Shown one piece after another: positions 34,070-46,830 of a stretch of 64,000 nucleotides of DNA (position 1 is the first letter of the stretch; each line of letters begins with the position of its first letter). Under the pieces are notes generated by a model. The model was not told where the DNA came from. It was given only the letters and a program-made list of their open reading frames with translations, and did not search any database. Position numbers and translations under genes: made by a program. Origin of the DNA: Spongilla lacustris (taxonomy: Eukaryota; Porifera; Demospongiae; Spongillida; Spongillidae); assembly GCA_949361645.1 (NCBI GenBank), contig OX442423.1, positions 8,340,624 through 8,404,623 on the forward strand, in the 5' to 3' direction.

Positions 34070-34809
34070 TTAAACAGATATTATGCCTGCCGTCAGCGTG
34101 GGCTGTACGTAGGCGGTGGTCTGAGTTGGCTGAATTAACAATGTGGATAGCTTCTCAAAATATTGCGTCATCACCACGGAAGGCTCGGAATTGGTTGGGG
34201 TAGATGGGTAAATCGCTGATGAGGAAAGTTGTTTAGGCAATTCTTTCAAATTGGAGATTCTCAGTATGATTTCATTACTGAAGTTGTCCTGTTGGTTGCA
34301 GCTAGTGATGCACCGTACAGCCATCACCGCTGTGTCTATCGCCGTGGCGTTTATCGCCGTCCATTTGCCAACATCGCTTTGATATTTTGGCGATACACTT
34401 GGTACTGCAGGATCGCTCCATGAAGTGGAGTCCACAACGCATGGCAAATCAGCGCATTTACCAAGCAGAGGTGGTGATATTTCTTTGATGTAAAATAGCC
34501 ATTTGCTGCAGCTGGGTGAGCACGTGATGTTGTAGTATTGTGGCTGAGCGTGCCTGGAGTCGTACACGGCGGAGACATTGCATTTCGCAGGAGAACATGT
34601 GGAGACACCGCAACTTGGTGAAGAAGTAGGAGCACAGCTGCCTGCACGGAGATCGGACGAGCAATAAATCAATAGATATGCATGCATCATAGCAAAACTG
34701 AAGGCCGGCTTAAATTAAAGAAGTACGTATATAAGTGATTAGATTTTTTTTTACCTAGCCATATGAGTAGGCCTAGCACCAGTGAGTAAAGAATGAATAT
34801 GGACCTCAT
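34070..34809 (-). CDS. B3: secreted cysteine-rich protein, 208 aa
   Basis: Exons 34809-34755 (55 nt) and 34641-34070 (572 nt), the same phase-1 structure as B1. The leader is MRSIFILYSLVLGLLIWLG. All ten cysteines and three tryptophans of B1 are kept. Differences are few (for example KCADLPC for KCANLPC, IIL for VIL, YFEKLSTLLIQ), most of them in the Ser/Thr tail. Predicted soluble extracellular product. It is the minus-strand partner of divergent B4. Confidence 0.8.
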
Positions 34810-34911
34810 TGTGCAGAAACAGGCAAAGATATGCGCTTTTAATTGTTATTATTGTGTTTCAATTCCGCCAATGGATTGAGGTACTGGTACGTCACATCAC
34901 TCTTATATACT

Positions 34912-34919
34912 CCTCCCCA
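34912..34919 (-). promoter_or_regulatory. TATA box of B3
   Basis: Minus-strand TATATAAG about 103 bp upstream of the B3 ATG, in the conserved family B promoter block. Confidence 0.65.
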
Positions 34920-35494
34920 GGAAACTAATCATGATCGTGGAACCATATATGTCAGTTATTTAAATATCCGGTAGATCCCTGCAGTGGATGTTTTGTCCGA
35001 AATAAGTGAGAAACGTTTACAAATATTTTTTTCCCCTCCTATTCTTTGAACATCTGAAATACCCTCATCGGATCAGAAAATGTGACATGTACATGATTTC
35101 CGAATTTTGAGGTCCCTTAAAACAATGGGTGGTGTATAGATACTATTTACGACTTTTTTTTTTTTACGCGTGTGCTTTCGGTGGGGATGTCGATATGCAC
35201 CGTGGCCTAATTCTATTGATAGGGCCACGGTAATCGGCACCCCAATAATTGGCCGCACCCCATGTCATGCACAAAGAAGCTCCAGACCAGTCTGCACAAT
35301 GTGGCTAAAGAAGAAATATACATGGATTGCAGCAGATGGAAATTGATTTTTTATTTCCGATGTGTGTACTGAGTCAGAACTCAGTGGCTTTACATGCAAG
35401 ATCATGCACAAGAGTTTCGTAACGGACGTCTACTTACCACTGCGCGCGCGTACATGATACACAAGTATAGTACTTGTGAGTTGTGACTCCCTTG

Positions 35495-36405
35495 CAGTGT
35501 TGCCGCGGCCAGCCGTGGCCGTCCGGTAACCGTCAAAAATTGCCGATTTTTGTGCTGACCGTCAGTGATCGTGAACCGCCAACATGACTGGCCGTCTGAG
35601 CCGGGAAGTACGGTGGCCGTCATATATTTGGCGGCTGACCGTCAAACATATGAGCCGGTCTTTGACGGTCACGATTAATTAATTCTTAATAAAACTGCAA
35701 TTATAACAGACATAAATATTAAGATTATACTTTGCCAGTTACATAAACCCATGTGTAGCACACTGCTACATCCCATAAAGTGTTTTGAATAGACCCCTAA
35801 GGCTTTGTCATGTGTAGTTTTGAAATACAGAGATTTGACCGTCGCGTATAGTATAGCGCGCTGTATTACAGGCTCGACGATCGTAAAGAACCCGATTCTA
35901 AGAAAACTGATCCATCTGCCAACTCCCCCAGTATTCCCAGATTTCCCACATTCCCACAATTTTCCCACAGTCTCTAAAATGGCACTGAACTATCTGGCTA
36001 TTCCAGCATCAGGTACACCATCAGAGCGAACTAAAACGCAAAAGATATGGTGTTACGTTGCGTTTAAACTTTAAACCTATACCCTTCCTAGGTGTTTATA
36101 CCTATAATTAAGCTGTTCAGCATACTTTTTCTGATTACGCGTACATGTAAGCTTGTACAGGTAATTAATTCCCAGCCCGGCTTGACGGTTGACCGCCGAC
36201 CGTGACCGCCAAACTCGAAATTTGACGGTTTTGGCGGTCAGAAATGGCCGTGACCGTGTCGGATAGGCTGCTGACGGTTGGCCGTGGCCGTGACCGGGAA
36301 GGATTGATGCCGGCCATTGCTGGCCGTGACCGTGACCGTCAGGGGTCTAATCCGGTCAGCCGTCCGTCCGGGACTTGTTCCAATTGGTCAGCCGCGGCAA
36401 CACTG
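35495..36405. mobile_element. hAT element, 911 bp, 8-bp TSD CTCCCTTG, empty sites in sister modules
   Basis: Ends CAGTGTTGCCGCGGC and GCCGCGGCAACACTG, flanked by CTCCCTTG at 35487-35494 and 36406-36413. Many GACCGTCA / TGACGGTC subterminal repeats lie at both sides. A frame at about 35970-36040 reads ALNYLAIPASGTPSER, the C-terminal dimerisation motif of hAT transposases, so it derives from an autonomous hAT. Modules I (27589-27596) and III (45210-45217) carry the uninterrupted CTCCCTTG site. Confidence 0.93.
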
Positions 36406-39061
36406 CTCCCTTGTGTGTCCACATAGATGTATATGGAGAGCTACGTGAAGCTATTGCATGCAGGATGATTTGGCCTACGGAGTTGGAGATCATAGCAGCA
36501 ATAGCATCTATCAGTACTACTTATACATGTACAGTAGATGCAAAACACTTAAATGACTAAATAACTTATAAATTCAGCTAAGGAGGTGTACAGGTAGACT
36601 GCATAATATACAGGGATAACTAACATCTATTACTAAGTTAACTTAACTAGCTCAACCTAAATCCCTAGATGATTGAACTGTGTACGTCACAGTTCAATCT
36701 TGAAGATTAAATCTGTGTTATCTGATCGAAGGAGGAGGACAACCGGAACGAGTATGGAGTATGGATTATCTCTACTGTCTTAGTTCCAAATTGTATGTAT
36801 ATGTCTGCATGCATATTGTATGTATAAATATTTGCCGGAACTATACACTCCTACATGAAGACTCCCTGATATGTTTGATGTTGTCTAATGCAGCACACAT
36901 AAACAAGCATATAATCTATGCATCTACTACCTACACAATCCGGCAGCAGACAAGAGTCATCCTCAATATCTGCAGCTCTGATACAGGGCTGGGATGGCTG
37001 CAGGCGTTGTGCAAGTTTGACATGTGGCCAAGCAAGAGGAAAGCTATGGTAGTGTCGATCCACTTTGCTTCAGTGTATGCGGTTGATTTTTAGGGCCCTA
37101 TATGTTTTCCTATACTGTCACACTCATTGATGGTAGGTCATTTTGTGCATGACTGAAAATTTTTGTCTTTTCAAATTGCACATATTTACAACATAACGTA
37201 ATATGCAATACAGCTAAAACACAAATTCAGCTCTACACTCTATGGAGGATGGCTCTGGCATTCGCTCTTCAGCATTAAGCAAATGCTCAAGTTTGAGAAA
37301 AATTCAAAAGATGTCTGTGTCTTTGGCAGAGATTTGTGTATCGCAAGACTAGCTATGACCTGCGCCAGAACGTTTGATGCTTGTCTACCCCAAGCCCCAT
37401 AGGAGTCCACCCTAAAGCTAAACATTTAGTTTAATAATTAATAACATTGTTTACTATTATAAGTCCAAACTTATAATAAATAAATGTCATAAACAATTAC
37501 TTTGTTTATATAATATTTATATATATTACATCACATTAAATTTATCATCAATATATTAATTACCACAAATGTGGAAGCTAAACGTGATCCGAGTATAGGG
37601 ATAGTGTTTGCTTGGCTTCCGATCCCCAGCACCCATAATGTTCCGGCTATTGCAAGGGGGATATAATAATTATTATATTGTGTGACATACGCCAGAAAGT
37701 TTGATGTATTGTTTATAATAATTATCGTTTATTTAGGTGAATGACATACGGATTGCATGTTGCAGATTTCCCTACAGAGTGGAAAATAGTCACTTCATAT
37801 AAGTATTATTAATTGAATGCAAGCAAGGGATCTGGTAAAAAGTTTATCACACCTAGAAAAGTAAAAACCTGTAAGTCAGGCATGAATCCACTCGTTTCAT
37901 TGGAATTAAATACTGACCTCAAACGTCGTGCATACATACATGATCCGATGAGAGCATTTCAGTCAATAAAGAATGGGGAAAAAAGGCCTTGTTATTATGT
38001 GTAAATGTTTTTCCTCGCTGTTCAAAACATCCCGCACTATAGGAATCTATACCGGATATTTATTAACATCCTCATCTGTGTGTGATGCCGCGCAACTAAA
38101 CTTTATAATTAATCAGCATTTCTGGTACGATGAGAATATAAGAGTAATGTACCATGCAGTACCTCAAGCTCAATCCATTGGCGTAATTGAAGTAGCCTAG
38201 CTTAATTATAGTCACAGGAAATCTCTGCCTGTTTCGTCTAGAAAATGAGGTCCTTTACACCGTGGGACTACTAAGGCTAAGTAATTGATTAATTGTTAAA
38301 GCCGAATACTACAGAACTTGCCGGCCTCAGTTGTATGGTCATTTTTATTTTTAAATTGCTATCATCAATAGTTCGTATCTATCGATTTATATATTATTTT
38401 CTGATTACCAGTTTAATTATTGCGCACTCTCCGCTCGACAATGGGTCAACGTGAAATTGATATTTCTAAGATAATTTCCAAAGTTAAACTCACTTCAAAG
38501 CTAAAAGTACACAGCTAGATATACCGTATATCCATACTCCATAAATTACTCGTTCCGCTTCTCCTCCTTCGCAGATTTAACCTATATAAATCCTTAAAAA
38601 GGATGAACTGTCAGTGTATACATGACTACATGTACAGTTCACAATCTTTTTATGCTAATTTATTTATCCAATATTCATAAATATCGGTTAGTCAGTTAGT
38701 TAAGTTAATTTGATTACAGCAGCCGGCGGTTAGTTATACATGTATATGCAGTCCACATTTCACCTCCTTATAGGTGCAATATATTATGATTTAGCCATTT
38801 AAATGTTTCCCCATGCACTTGTTGCATCTTCTGTACTGTATAGAAATGGTTGTGTTCAGCACTGATGGATGCTACTGCTGCTATGATCTCCATCTCTGTA
38901 GCCCATGCAAGGGTCTGCATCCTGGATTGAGCATTCCATACATGTATGTGGAGACACAATTAAGGGAGTTTCAAGTACTATATCATGTATGCAGTGGTAA
39001 TTAGACGTCCGTGACGAAACTCTTGTGATCTTATAACTTCGGTTCAGGCTATAGTACACAC

Positions 39062-39090
39062 ACACCGGGGGGGGGGGGGGGGGGGGGGGC
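39062..39090. repeat. Poly-G tract upstream of B4
   Basis: About 23 consecutive G within CCGGG..GGGCTGGG. It may form G-quadruplexes or mark an assembly-length uncertainty. Confidence 0.7.
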
Positions 39091-39302
39091 TGGGTGCAGA
39101 CTCTACTAGTCTGCATGGAGCATACCATACATGCTCTGTGATACATGTATTTGTTCCGGGGGTGCCATTTATTCGGGGTGCCGATATCAATTTTCTGCCG
39201 TATATCCATGTACCCGTCACGTGACTTCAAAAATAGAACTAGGAAAAAAAAACCTATTTATCATCTGTAATCGCTTCTTACTTACATCAGTGCATTCCGG
39301 GG

Positions 39303-39333
<31 letters not shown>

Positions 39334-39430
39334 AAAACATCCACTGCAGTGATCTACCGGATATTTAGTAACCGACATCCTCATCTGCATATATGGTTCC
39401 ATGATCGTAATTAGTTTCCTGTGTGAGGAG

Positions 39431-39438
39431 TATATAAG
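39431..39438 (+). promoter_or_regulatory. TATA box of B4
   Basis: TATATAAG in GAGGAGTATATAAGAGTGGC, 80 bp before the B4 ATG; the same block precedes B6. A start of transcription about 30 bp downstream would give a short 5' UTR. Confidence 0.7.
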
Positions 39439-39517
39439 AGTGGCGACTTATAACAGCAATCCATTGGCGGAATAGAACTGAGAAAACAGTAACAATATCT
39501 TGGCCTGTTTCTGCAAA

Positions 39518-40297
39518 ATGAGGTCCTTAAGCATTCTTTACTCCCTGGTGCTAGGCCTACTCATATGGCTAGGTAAAACAAAAATCTATTTATTTACTTT
39601 AAAGCTAATCACCTATATACGGACATTTTACATACATATAAATAGCCTACAGTAGTGCTACGATGCATGCATTATTTGTCACTGAGTACATCTAGTGATT
39701 TATTGCTCGTCCGATCTCCATGCAGGCAGCTGTGCTCCTACTTCCTCCCCAAGTTGCGGTGTCTCCACATGTTCTCCTGCGAAATGTAATGTCTCCGCCG
39801 TGTACGACTCCAGGCACGCTCAGCCACAATACTACAACATCACGTGCTCACCCAGCTGCAGCAAATGGCTATTTTACATCAAAGAAATATCGCCACCTCT
39901 GCTTGGTAAATGCGCTAATTTGCCATGCGTTGTGGACTCCACTTCATGGAGCGATCCTGCAGTACCAAGTGTATCGCCAAAATATCAAAGCGATGTTGGC
40001 AAATGGACGGCGATAAACGCCACGGCGATAGACACAGCGGTGATGGCTGTACGGTGCATCACTAGCTGCAACCAACAGGGCAGCTTCAGTAATGAAGTCA
40101 TACTGAGAATCTCCAATTTGAAAGAATTGCCTAAACAACTTTCCTCATCAGCGATTTCCCCATCTACCCCAACCAATACCGAGCCTTCCGTAGTGATGAC
40201 CCAATATTCTGAGAAGCTATCCACAGTGTTCATTCAGCCAACTCAGACCACCGCCTACGTACAGCCCACGCTGACGGCAGGCACAATATCTGTTTAA
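39518..40297 (+). CDS. B4: secreted cysteine-rich protein, 208 aa
   Basis: Exons 39518-39572 and 39726-40297, phase 1, 627 nt. The leader is MRSLSILYSLVLGLLIWLG. The cysteine domain is identical in framework to B1 (SSPSCGVSTCSPAKC, YYNITCSPSCSKW, LPCVVDSTSW). One substitution lies in the Cys133 region (QQGSF for QQDSF). The Ser/Thr tail ends LTAGTISV. A conserved TATA block lies upstream. Probably secreted; function inferred only from homology to the receptor C N-terminus. Confidence 0.82.
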
Positions 40298-41431
40298 ATG
40301 CTATGAGCTGTAATTATGTGCAATTATTTATACATGTATATGCCAATTTCAAAAGACTGTAAATTTAATTCTTTCATGAGCGTCTGTTATAATTTTTATT
40401 TATTTATTTATTTATTTATTTTTAGTGCAAAACAATATTACATACAATTAGATGATACTTAAGTAATTAAAAAGAGAAATATAATTATTGATATAAACAT
40501 ATTAAACCCTTCGCGCGGGCCCGGGGAGCGGGGGAGTGACAACTGGGTCTGCATGCAGCTTTTGTTGGCAGCACGATGCCTTGGGCGGTTCGGCTAACTA
40601 CTAGCTTTAGAGACGTATGGCTGCCGGGGTGCTGAGGCTATAAGAATGCCCACCTCGTCTTGCCATTCGTGATTCGATTTTTATGGCAGGCTCAGCCTCA
40701 CTTTTGGTCAGATACTCTTCTGTCAAGAGCTGAGCCTTGAACTTATTTGATTGGACTTCACTTATTTGATGCTTATATGTGTACATATATTAAATATATG
40801 GAAAACAACTACATAATACAAGCACTACAATTATAAATCGCTCTAATATGATTTCAACTGATCAAATTCAATGAATGTATATACATGTACTATAATCATG
40901 CGCAACCTTAGCTTTTAATTCATAACGTGAAAGCCGCACTAAATACACAGCATCTTATAGCTATTGTATGTTCAAGCTCAGTCACAAGTTAGCTGTATCT
41001 GGCAAGGATGGCTCTCCGTTTCCCCTCATTATGGTTGGGCTAAGTCTGCCTGATAGCTTGAGCTCACTTCACTAGAATCTGATGAGTCCTATATGCCAAC
41101 TTCCTGCAAGCGTTTCTCTGCAGCCATGCAGGGCAATGCACTCCCACCCAAGTTCATTACATTTGTGGCCATATCTTTATCTCCTCATTATGAGCTGCAG
41201 AAAAGCCCGCAGTTGTGGTCGCTTCGTGAACAAATTGGCATGGGCTGAGCGGATGCACAACGGTGACGTCACATGGACCACGATGGGATGGGACCTGATC
41301 TACGTGATTCTAAATCACGTGTAGATCACAAAGTTACAGTATCTAATCTTACTTCTATACATGGATCAGGAGATCCTTGCAAGGATCATGTGCCAAGCAG
41401 TATATTATGCAGCACCTCCATGCATTCAGTG

Positions 41432-42222
41432 CAGTGTTCCCCGCGATATATCGCGATCAAATGTTTATATCGCGAAAGGCGATATATCGCGATTAATCTT
41501 TGGTCATATCGCGAAATAAACGTGTACGGACGTGAACATAAACATACAGAATAAAATTTAGAAACGAGCAGAGAATAAGTATGCATTTAGGTATATCAAT
41601 GAAAATAATTTACTGTTACAGTTAAACCAGTTCAGTTTGAATTTTGCCTTAGAATATATTACCTCTGGAAATAGACATTTGCCAATGCAGCCTTTCATGC
41701 AAGATGCCACGCCCCCACGGGCGCGACCTTTTCTTCTTAAGGAAAATACCTAAGCAAAAATGCACACAAGCACTTGCTTGCTGGTTTACCTATGGTAGGG
41801 ACGTATGGCTAATGACTCACAACAATGGATCATATTTTCTGAAATTAATTTCTGCTGACAGGCTGCTTGGGAACATTGTGCAAGCTATCATGTGGCTAAA
41901 AAAAAATTGATTTTTTTGTGCCATCCAAAGCCTCCGATACGGCAGTTTTGATCAACGCTCATGAAGTCGTCTGTGGTAGCAAGTATATACATTTAGCGTA
42001 TGTACACTTTTGCGATCAACGCTCATGAAGTCGTCTGTGGTAGCAAGTATATACATTTAGCGTATGTACACTTTTGCGATCAACGCTCATGAAGTCGTCT
42101 GTGGTAGCAAGTACATTTAGCGTAAGTACACGTATACCTGTATTCGTGGTAACCATAACAATTCACCCCAACATTTAATAACCAAGCGATAATGAATAAT
42201 TTAATATATCGCGGCAACACTG
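41432..42222. mobile_element. hAT-type MITE, second copy with identical TSD ATTCAGTG
   Basis: Same element as 31525-32242, at the same site relative to the module, with the same ATTCAGTG duplication (41424-41431 and 42223-42230). It carries three rather than two copies of the internal GATCAACGCTCATGAA unit of about 65 bp. It was therefore present before modules I and II separated. Confidence 0.9.
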
Positions 42223-43836
42223 ATTCAGTGGTCCGGTACTGTAGTTTAATGTTCAGTTGTGATTTATAAAGCATCGTAAAATTGAGGTTTGGCTGTATGT
42301 ACATATCACCATGCAGGCATAAGTTATAGAGCGGACTTTTCGATAGCTAATTGCAAGATGCATATGTAAGTCACTGACAACTACCTAACTGCTGTTAGTA
42401 CTTCTTTTTTCTTATACCGGAAATCCATGCAGAAGCGTTCACGATGGGCTTCTGCACAGAGATCGAGACTGAACACTTTTGAGCCATCCTCATGCACACA
42501 AATGAGACAAGCCTTATTCTCAACGTGTAGAAAACCTGATGGTAACTACATTGCTTCCAGATCAAGTTTATTCTGAGGACCCACGCGTAGCCATCGTTAC
42601 AATTGAAACTATAGATCATTTGTGAAATAAAAAATTTTTTTTGGAAAAAATAATAAGTTCACAATGATAAATAAATTACTATAAGTACAACCATACTCAA
42701 AGCTGGCCATACCTTAATATGGTCATAAAGGCATTCGGACACAGGAGTGCTATATACATTTAGGCCGAGCCGTATTAATTAAAAGTTTAATAAGCCTGCA
42801 TATCGCAAGGTGGGCCCCTGGGAGTAACAAAAGTGGGGCGTATATACAGCTGCATGGCGTATCCAGGCAGAAGTTCAGTTAGGGCTGCTATAAAGCTAGG
42901 ATATATAAAATCCACTTGTATTGTTCCCAGCATTATATTATGACGCATAACAACAGAAAAACCGGCACATGATGTCTCTATATACATGCATGTATTCGAG
43001 GGTGAAGGCGGGGGTGAATTAAACCGCATTACGCATTTCTCACACAGTTGTGCATCAATCACTGTGCAATTGTGGGTGCTCAAGCACCTGCATGGTGTCA
43101 TACACCACTGCGCCCCAATGGGGAACGTTAAGAGCACGCGCCACATTCCAATTTTTTTTTTTTTAACGCATATAAACAGCTAGGCGTAGCATAAACACAT
43201 TCACAATCGTCCCGCACTTCATTTGTATATGCATGTAACTTGTAAGTAACTCACATACATCATTATACATGTATTAATCACCAAATGATGCGACTTATAC
43301 AATACTGTCTTAGCGTATGATGCGCGTTGCCATATATGTATGAAGACTCCCTGATATGGTCTAATGTAAGTATATATGTATAAACTGTATAGATAAACAA
43401 GCATAATCTGCATGTGCATCTACGACCGAGCAGGACAATTGGCAGACAAGAGTCGTACTCAATCTCTGATATAGAAGGTTGTGCTTCACTGAGGGTTGTA
43501 CGCAAATTTGATAGTGCCCACTTTGCTTCAGTAACCCAGCACGGGCCGGGCCAGGCGTGTATACGTTTGACTTCAAACTCACAGTAAAAATAGATGGAAG
43601 GATTTCACTCCAAACGGCTAAATACATGTATGTCACTCCAAATCAAGGCCGTATATGCTTTCTCTCCTCTGCTGCAAAGAATGGCTGCAGACCCTCAACT
43701 CGCTTCTGGTAGATCATTTTGTGAATGACTGAGAATGTTAAAGTCTTTTCAAATTGCACATAATTAAAGCATGCATGTATAACATGTTACAATTAATATT
43801 ATTGTTATTATCAAGTTATTGTTAATATTATAGCAT

Positions 43837-44579
43837 TTAAACAGATATTGTGCCTGCCGTCAGCGTGGGCTGTACGTAGGCGGTGGTCTGAGTTGGCTGA
43901 ATTAACACTGAGGATAGCTTCTCAGAATATTGGGTCATCACTACCGAAGGCTCGGTATTGGTTGGGGTAGATGGGGAAATCGCTGATGAGGAAAGTTGTT
44001 TAGGCAATTCTTTCAAATTGGAGATTCTCAGTATGACTTCATTACTGAAGCTGTCCTGTTGGTTGCAGCTAGTGATGCACCGTACAGCCATCACCGCTGT
44101 GTCTATCGCCGTGGCGTTTATCGCCGTCCATTTGCCAACATCGCTTTGATATTTTGGCGATACACTTGGTACTGCAGGATCGCTCCATGAAGTGGAGTCC
44201 ACAACGCATGGCAAATTAGCGCATTTACCAAGCAGAGGTGGCGATATTTCTTTGATGTAAAATAGCCATTTGCTGCAGCTGGGTGAGCACGTGATGTTGT
44301 AGTATTGTGGCTGAGCGTGCCTGGAGTCGTACACGGCGGAGACATTGCATTTCGCAGGAGAACATGTGGAGACACCGCAACTTGGTGAGGAAGTAGGAGC
44401 ACAGCTGCCTGCATGGAGATTAGACGAGCATGCAGTAAATCAATAGATATGCATGCATCATAGCAAAACTGAAGGCTTAAGTGAAAGAAGTACGTATATA
44501 AGTGATTAACTTCTTTTTTTTTACCTAGCCATATGAGTAGGCCTAGCACCAGTGAGTAAAGAATGCATAAAGACCTCAT
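43837..44579 (-). CDS. B5: secreted cysteine-rich protein, 208 aa
   Basis: Exons 44579-44525 and 44408-43837, phase 1, 627 nt. The leader is MRSLCILYSLVLGLLIWLG. All framework cysteines are kept; the tail reads EKLSSVLIQPTQ, a variant shared with B6. A soluble extracellular product is predicted. The intron between leader and domain is about 116 bp. Confidence 0.8.
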
Positions 44580-44668
44580 TTTGTAGAAACAGGCCAATAA
44601 ATGTGCTTTTTTATTGAAGTTTTCTTCAATTCCGCCAATGGATTGAGCTACTGGTATGTCACATCACT

Positions 44669-44676
44669 CTTATATA
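44669..44676 (-). promoter_or_regulatory. TATA box of B5
   Basis: Minus-strand TATATAAG about 90 bp before the B5 ATG, conserved with the other family members. Confidence 0.65.
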
Positions 44677-46743
44677 CTCCTCACCCAGGAAACTAATCAT
44701 GATCGTGGAACCATATTAAATATCCGGTAGATCCCTGCAGTGCCGGGATGTTTTGTCCGGAATAAGTGAAAAACGTTTACAAAAGTTTTATTCCTCCTGT
44801 CAGTCCTTTGAAAATCTGAAATACTCTCATCGGATCAGAAAATGTGACATGTACACGATTTCCGAATTTTGAGGTCCCATGAAACAACGGGTGGATCTAC
44901 ATGTGTATAGCTACTATTTACGACTTTTTTTTTTTTACGTGTGTGCTTTCGCCAGTTTCGGCGGGGATGTCGAAATGAGCCATAGCCAATGCTATTGATA
45001 GGGCCGCGGTAATCGGCACCCCAATAATTGGCCGCACCCCATATCACAGAGAAGCTCCAGACCAGTCTGCACAATGTGGTTAAAGGAGAAGTATATATGC
45101 ATGGATTGCAGCAGATGGAAATCGATTTTTTATTTCCGGTGTGTTTCGTCACGGACGTCTACTTACCACTGCTTACATGATACACGAGTCAATAATCCAG
45201 TACTTGTCACTCCCTTGTGTCTCCATATACATGTATGGAAAGCTACGTGAAGCAATTCAGGATGATTTGGCCTACAGAGCTGAAGATCATAGCAGCAGTA
45301 GCATCTATCAGTGCTGAACACATGCAACGACCTATATAAATGTACAGTAGATGCATGACTAAATCACTGATATATTCACCTAAGGAGATGAAAGGTACGT
45401 ACTAGGTAGACTGCATATACACATAACTAACTTCTATAACTTAGTTAACTTAACTTTACTAACTTAACCTACAATTAAATTAATTAAGCAACCTAATTCC
45501 TAAAATGATTGAACTGTGTACTTTACAGTTAGGTTAAATCTGTGTTATCTGATCGAAGGAGGAGGACAACCAGAACGAGTATGGAGTATGGATTATCTCT
45601 ACTGTCTTAGTTCCAAATTGTATGTATGTCTGCATGTACATTGTACATATAATATTTGCTGGAACTATCCAAATACACTTATAATAAAGGCCATAGCCAA
45701 ACGAAGTGCTAATTGTACTGATAACACTTCCAACCCTACATGAAGACTCCCTGATATGTTTGATGTGGTCTAATGCAGTACACATAAACAAGCATAATCT
45801 ATGCATCTACTACCTATACAATCAGCAGACAAGAGTCATTCTAAATCTCTGCAGCTCTGATACAGGGCTTTGATGGCTGCAGGCTTTGTGCAAGTTTGAC
45901 ATGTGGCCTATTATTAATTGAATGCAAGCAAAGGATCTGGTAAAAAGTTTATCGCATTTGTCGCACCTAGAACAGTAACAACCTGTAAGTCAGGCATAAA
46001 TCCACTCGTTTTATTGGAATTAAATACTGACCTCAAACGTCGTGCATACATGATCCGATGAGAGCATTTCAGTCAATAAAGAACGGGGGAAAAAAAGACC
46101 TTGTTATTATGTGTAAATGTTTTTCCTTGCTGTTCAAAACATCCCGCACTATAGGAATCTATACCGGATATTTATTAACATCCTCATCTGTGTGTGATGC
46201 CGCAATAAAACTTTTTAATTAGTCAGAGTTGCTGGTACGATGAGAATATATCAACACATTTGTAAAACCACATTACGGTGCATGTACCAAACTGCTCTAT
46301 TCATGTCCGATATTTGGGGGGGCTCAGCCCCCCCACGCCCCTGCACCGGGGAAAAAAAAATATCCTGCAATCCAGTTGGCAAAGCATATTTCTCCTTTAG
46401 CCGGCCAGATAGTACATGCAGACTGGTCTGGAGCATATCATACATGCTTGGTCTTCCCTATGATATTTGTTCCGGGGGTGCCATTTATTCGGGGTGCCGA
46501 CACCGCGGCCCTATCAATTTTCAGCCGTATAGCCATGCACCCATCACATGACTTCAAAAGTCGAACAGGGAAATATTTATCATCTGTAATCGCTTCTCAC
46601 TTACATCAGTGTATCCCCGGCCGGAAAAAAAAAAAAAAAAAAAAAAAATCCACTGCAGGGATCTACCGGATATTTAGTAACTGACATCCTCATCTGCATA
46701 ATTATATGGTTCCACGATCATAATTAGTTTCCTGTGTGAGGAG

Positions 46744-46751
46744 TATATAAG
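46744..46751 (+). promoter_or_regulatory. TATA box of B6
   Basis: TATATAAG in the GAGGAGTATATAAGAGTGGC block, 80 bp before the B6 ATG, identical in spacing to B4. Confidence 0.7.
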
Positions 46752-46830
46752 AGTGGCGACTTATAACAGCAATCCATTGGCGGAATAAAACTGAGAAAAC
46801 AGTAACAATATCTTGGCTTGTTTGTGCAAA

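Larger units (their letters stand above)
32437..42415. repeat. Segmental duplication module II (genes B3 and B4)
   Basis: Second copy of the module, the longest because it carries a private hAT insertion (35495-36405) and a private hairpin (32801-32919). B3 (-) and B4 (+) diverge from a centre of about 4.7 kb that contains repeats and an orphan leader exon relic at 38245. Between 40700 and 41080 there is about 280 bp absent from module I. Confidence 0.8.

Noticed and set aside
39131..39402. ORFs with Lys or Phe runs near 39300
   Set aside because: Caused by poly-A tracts upstream of B4.
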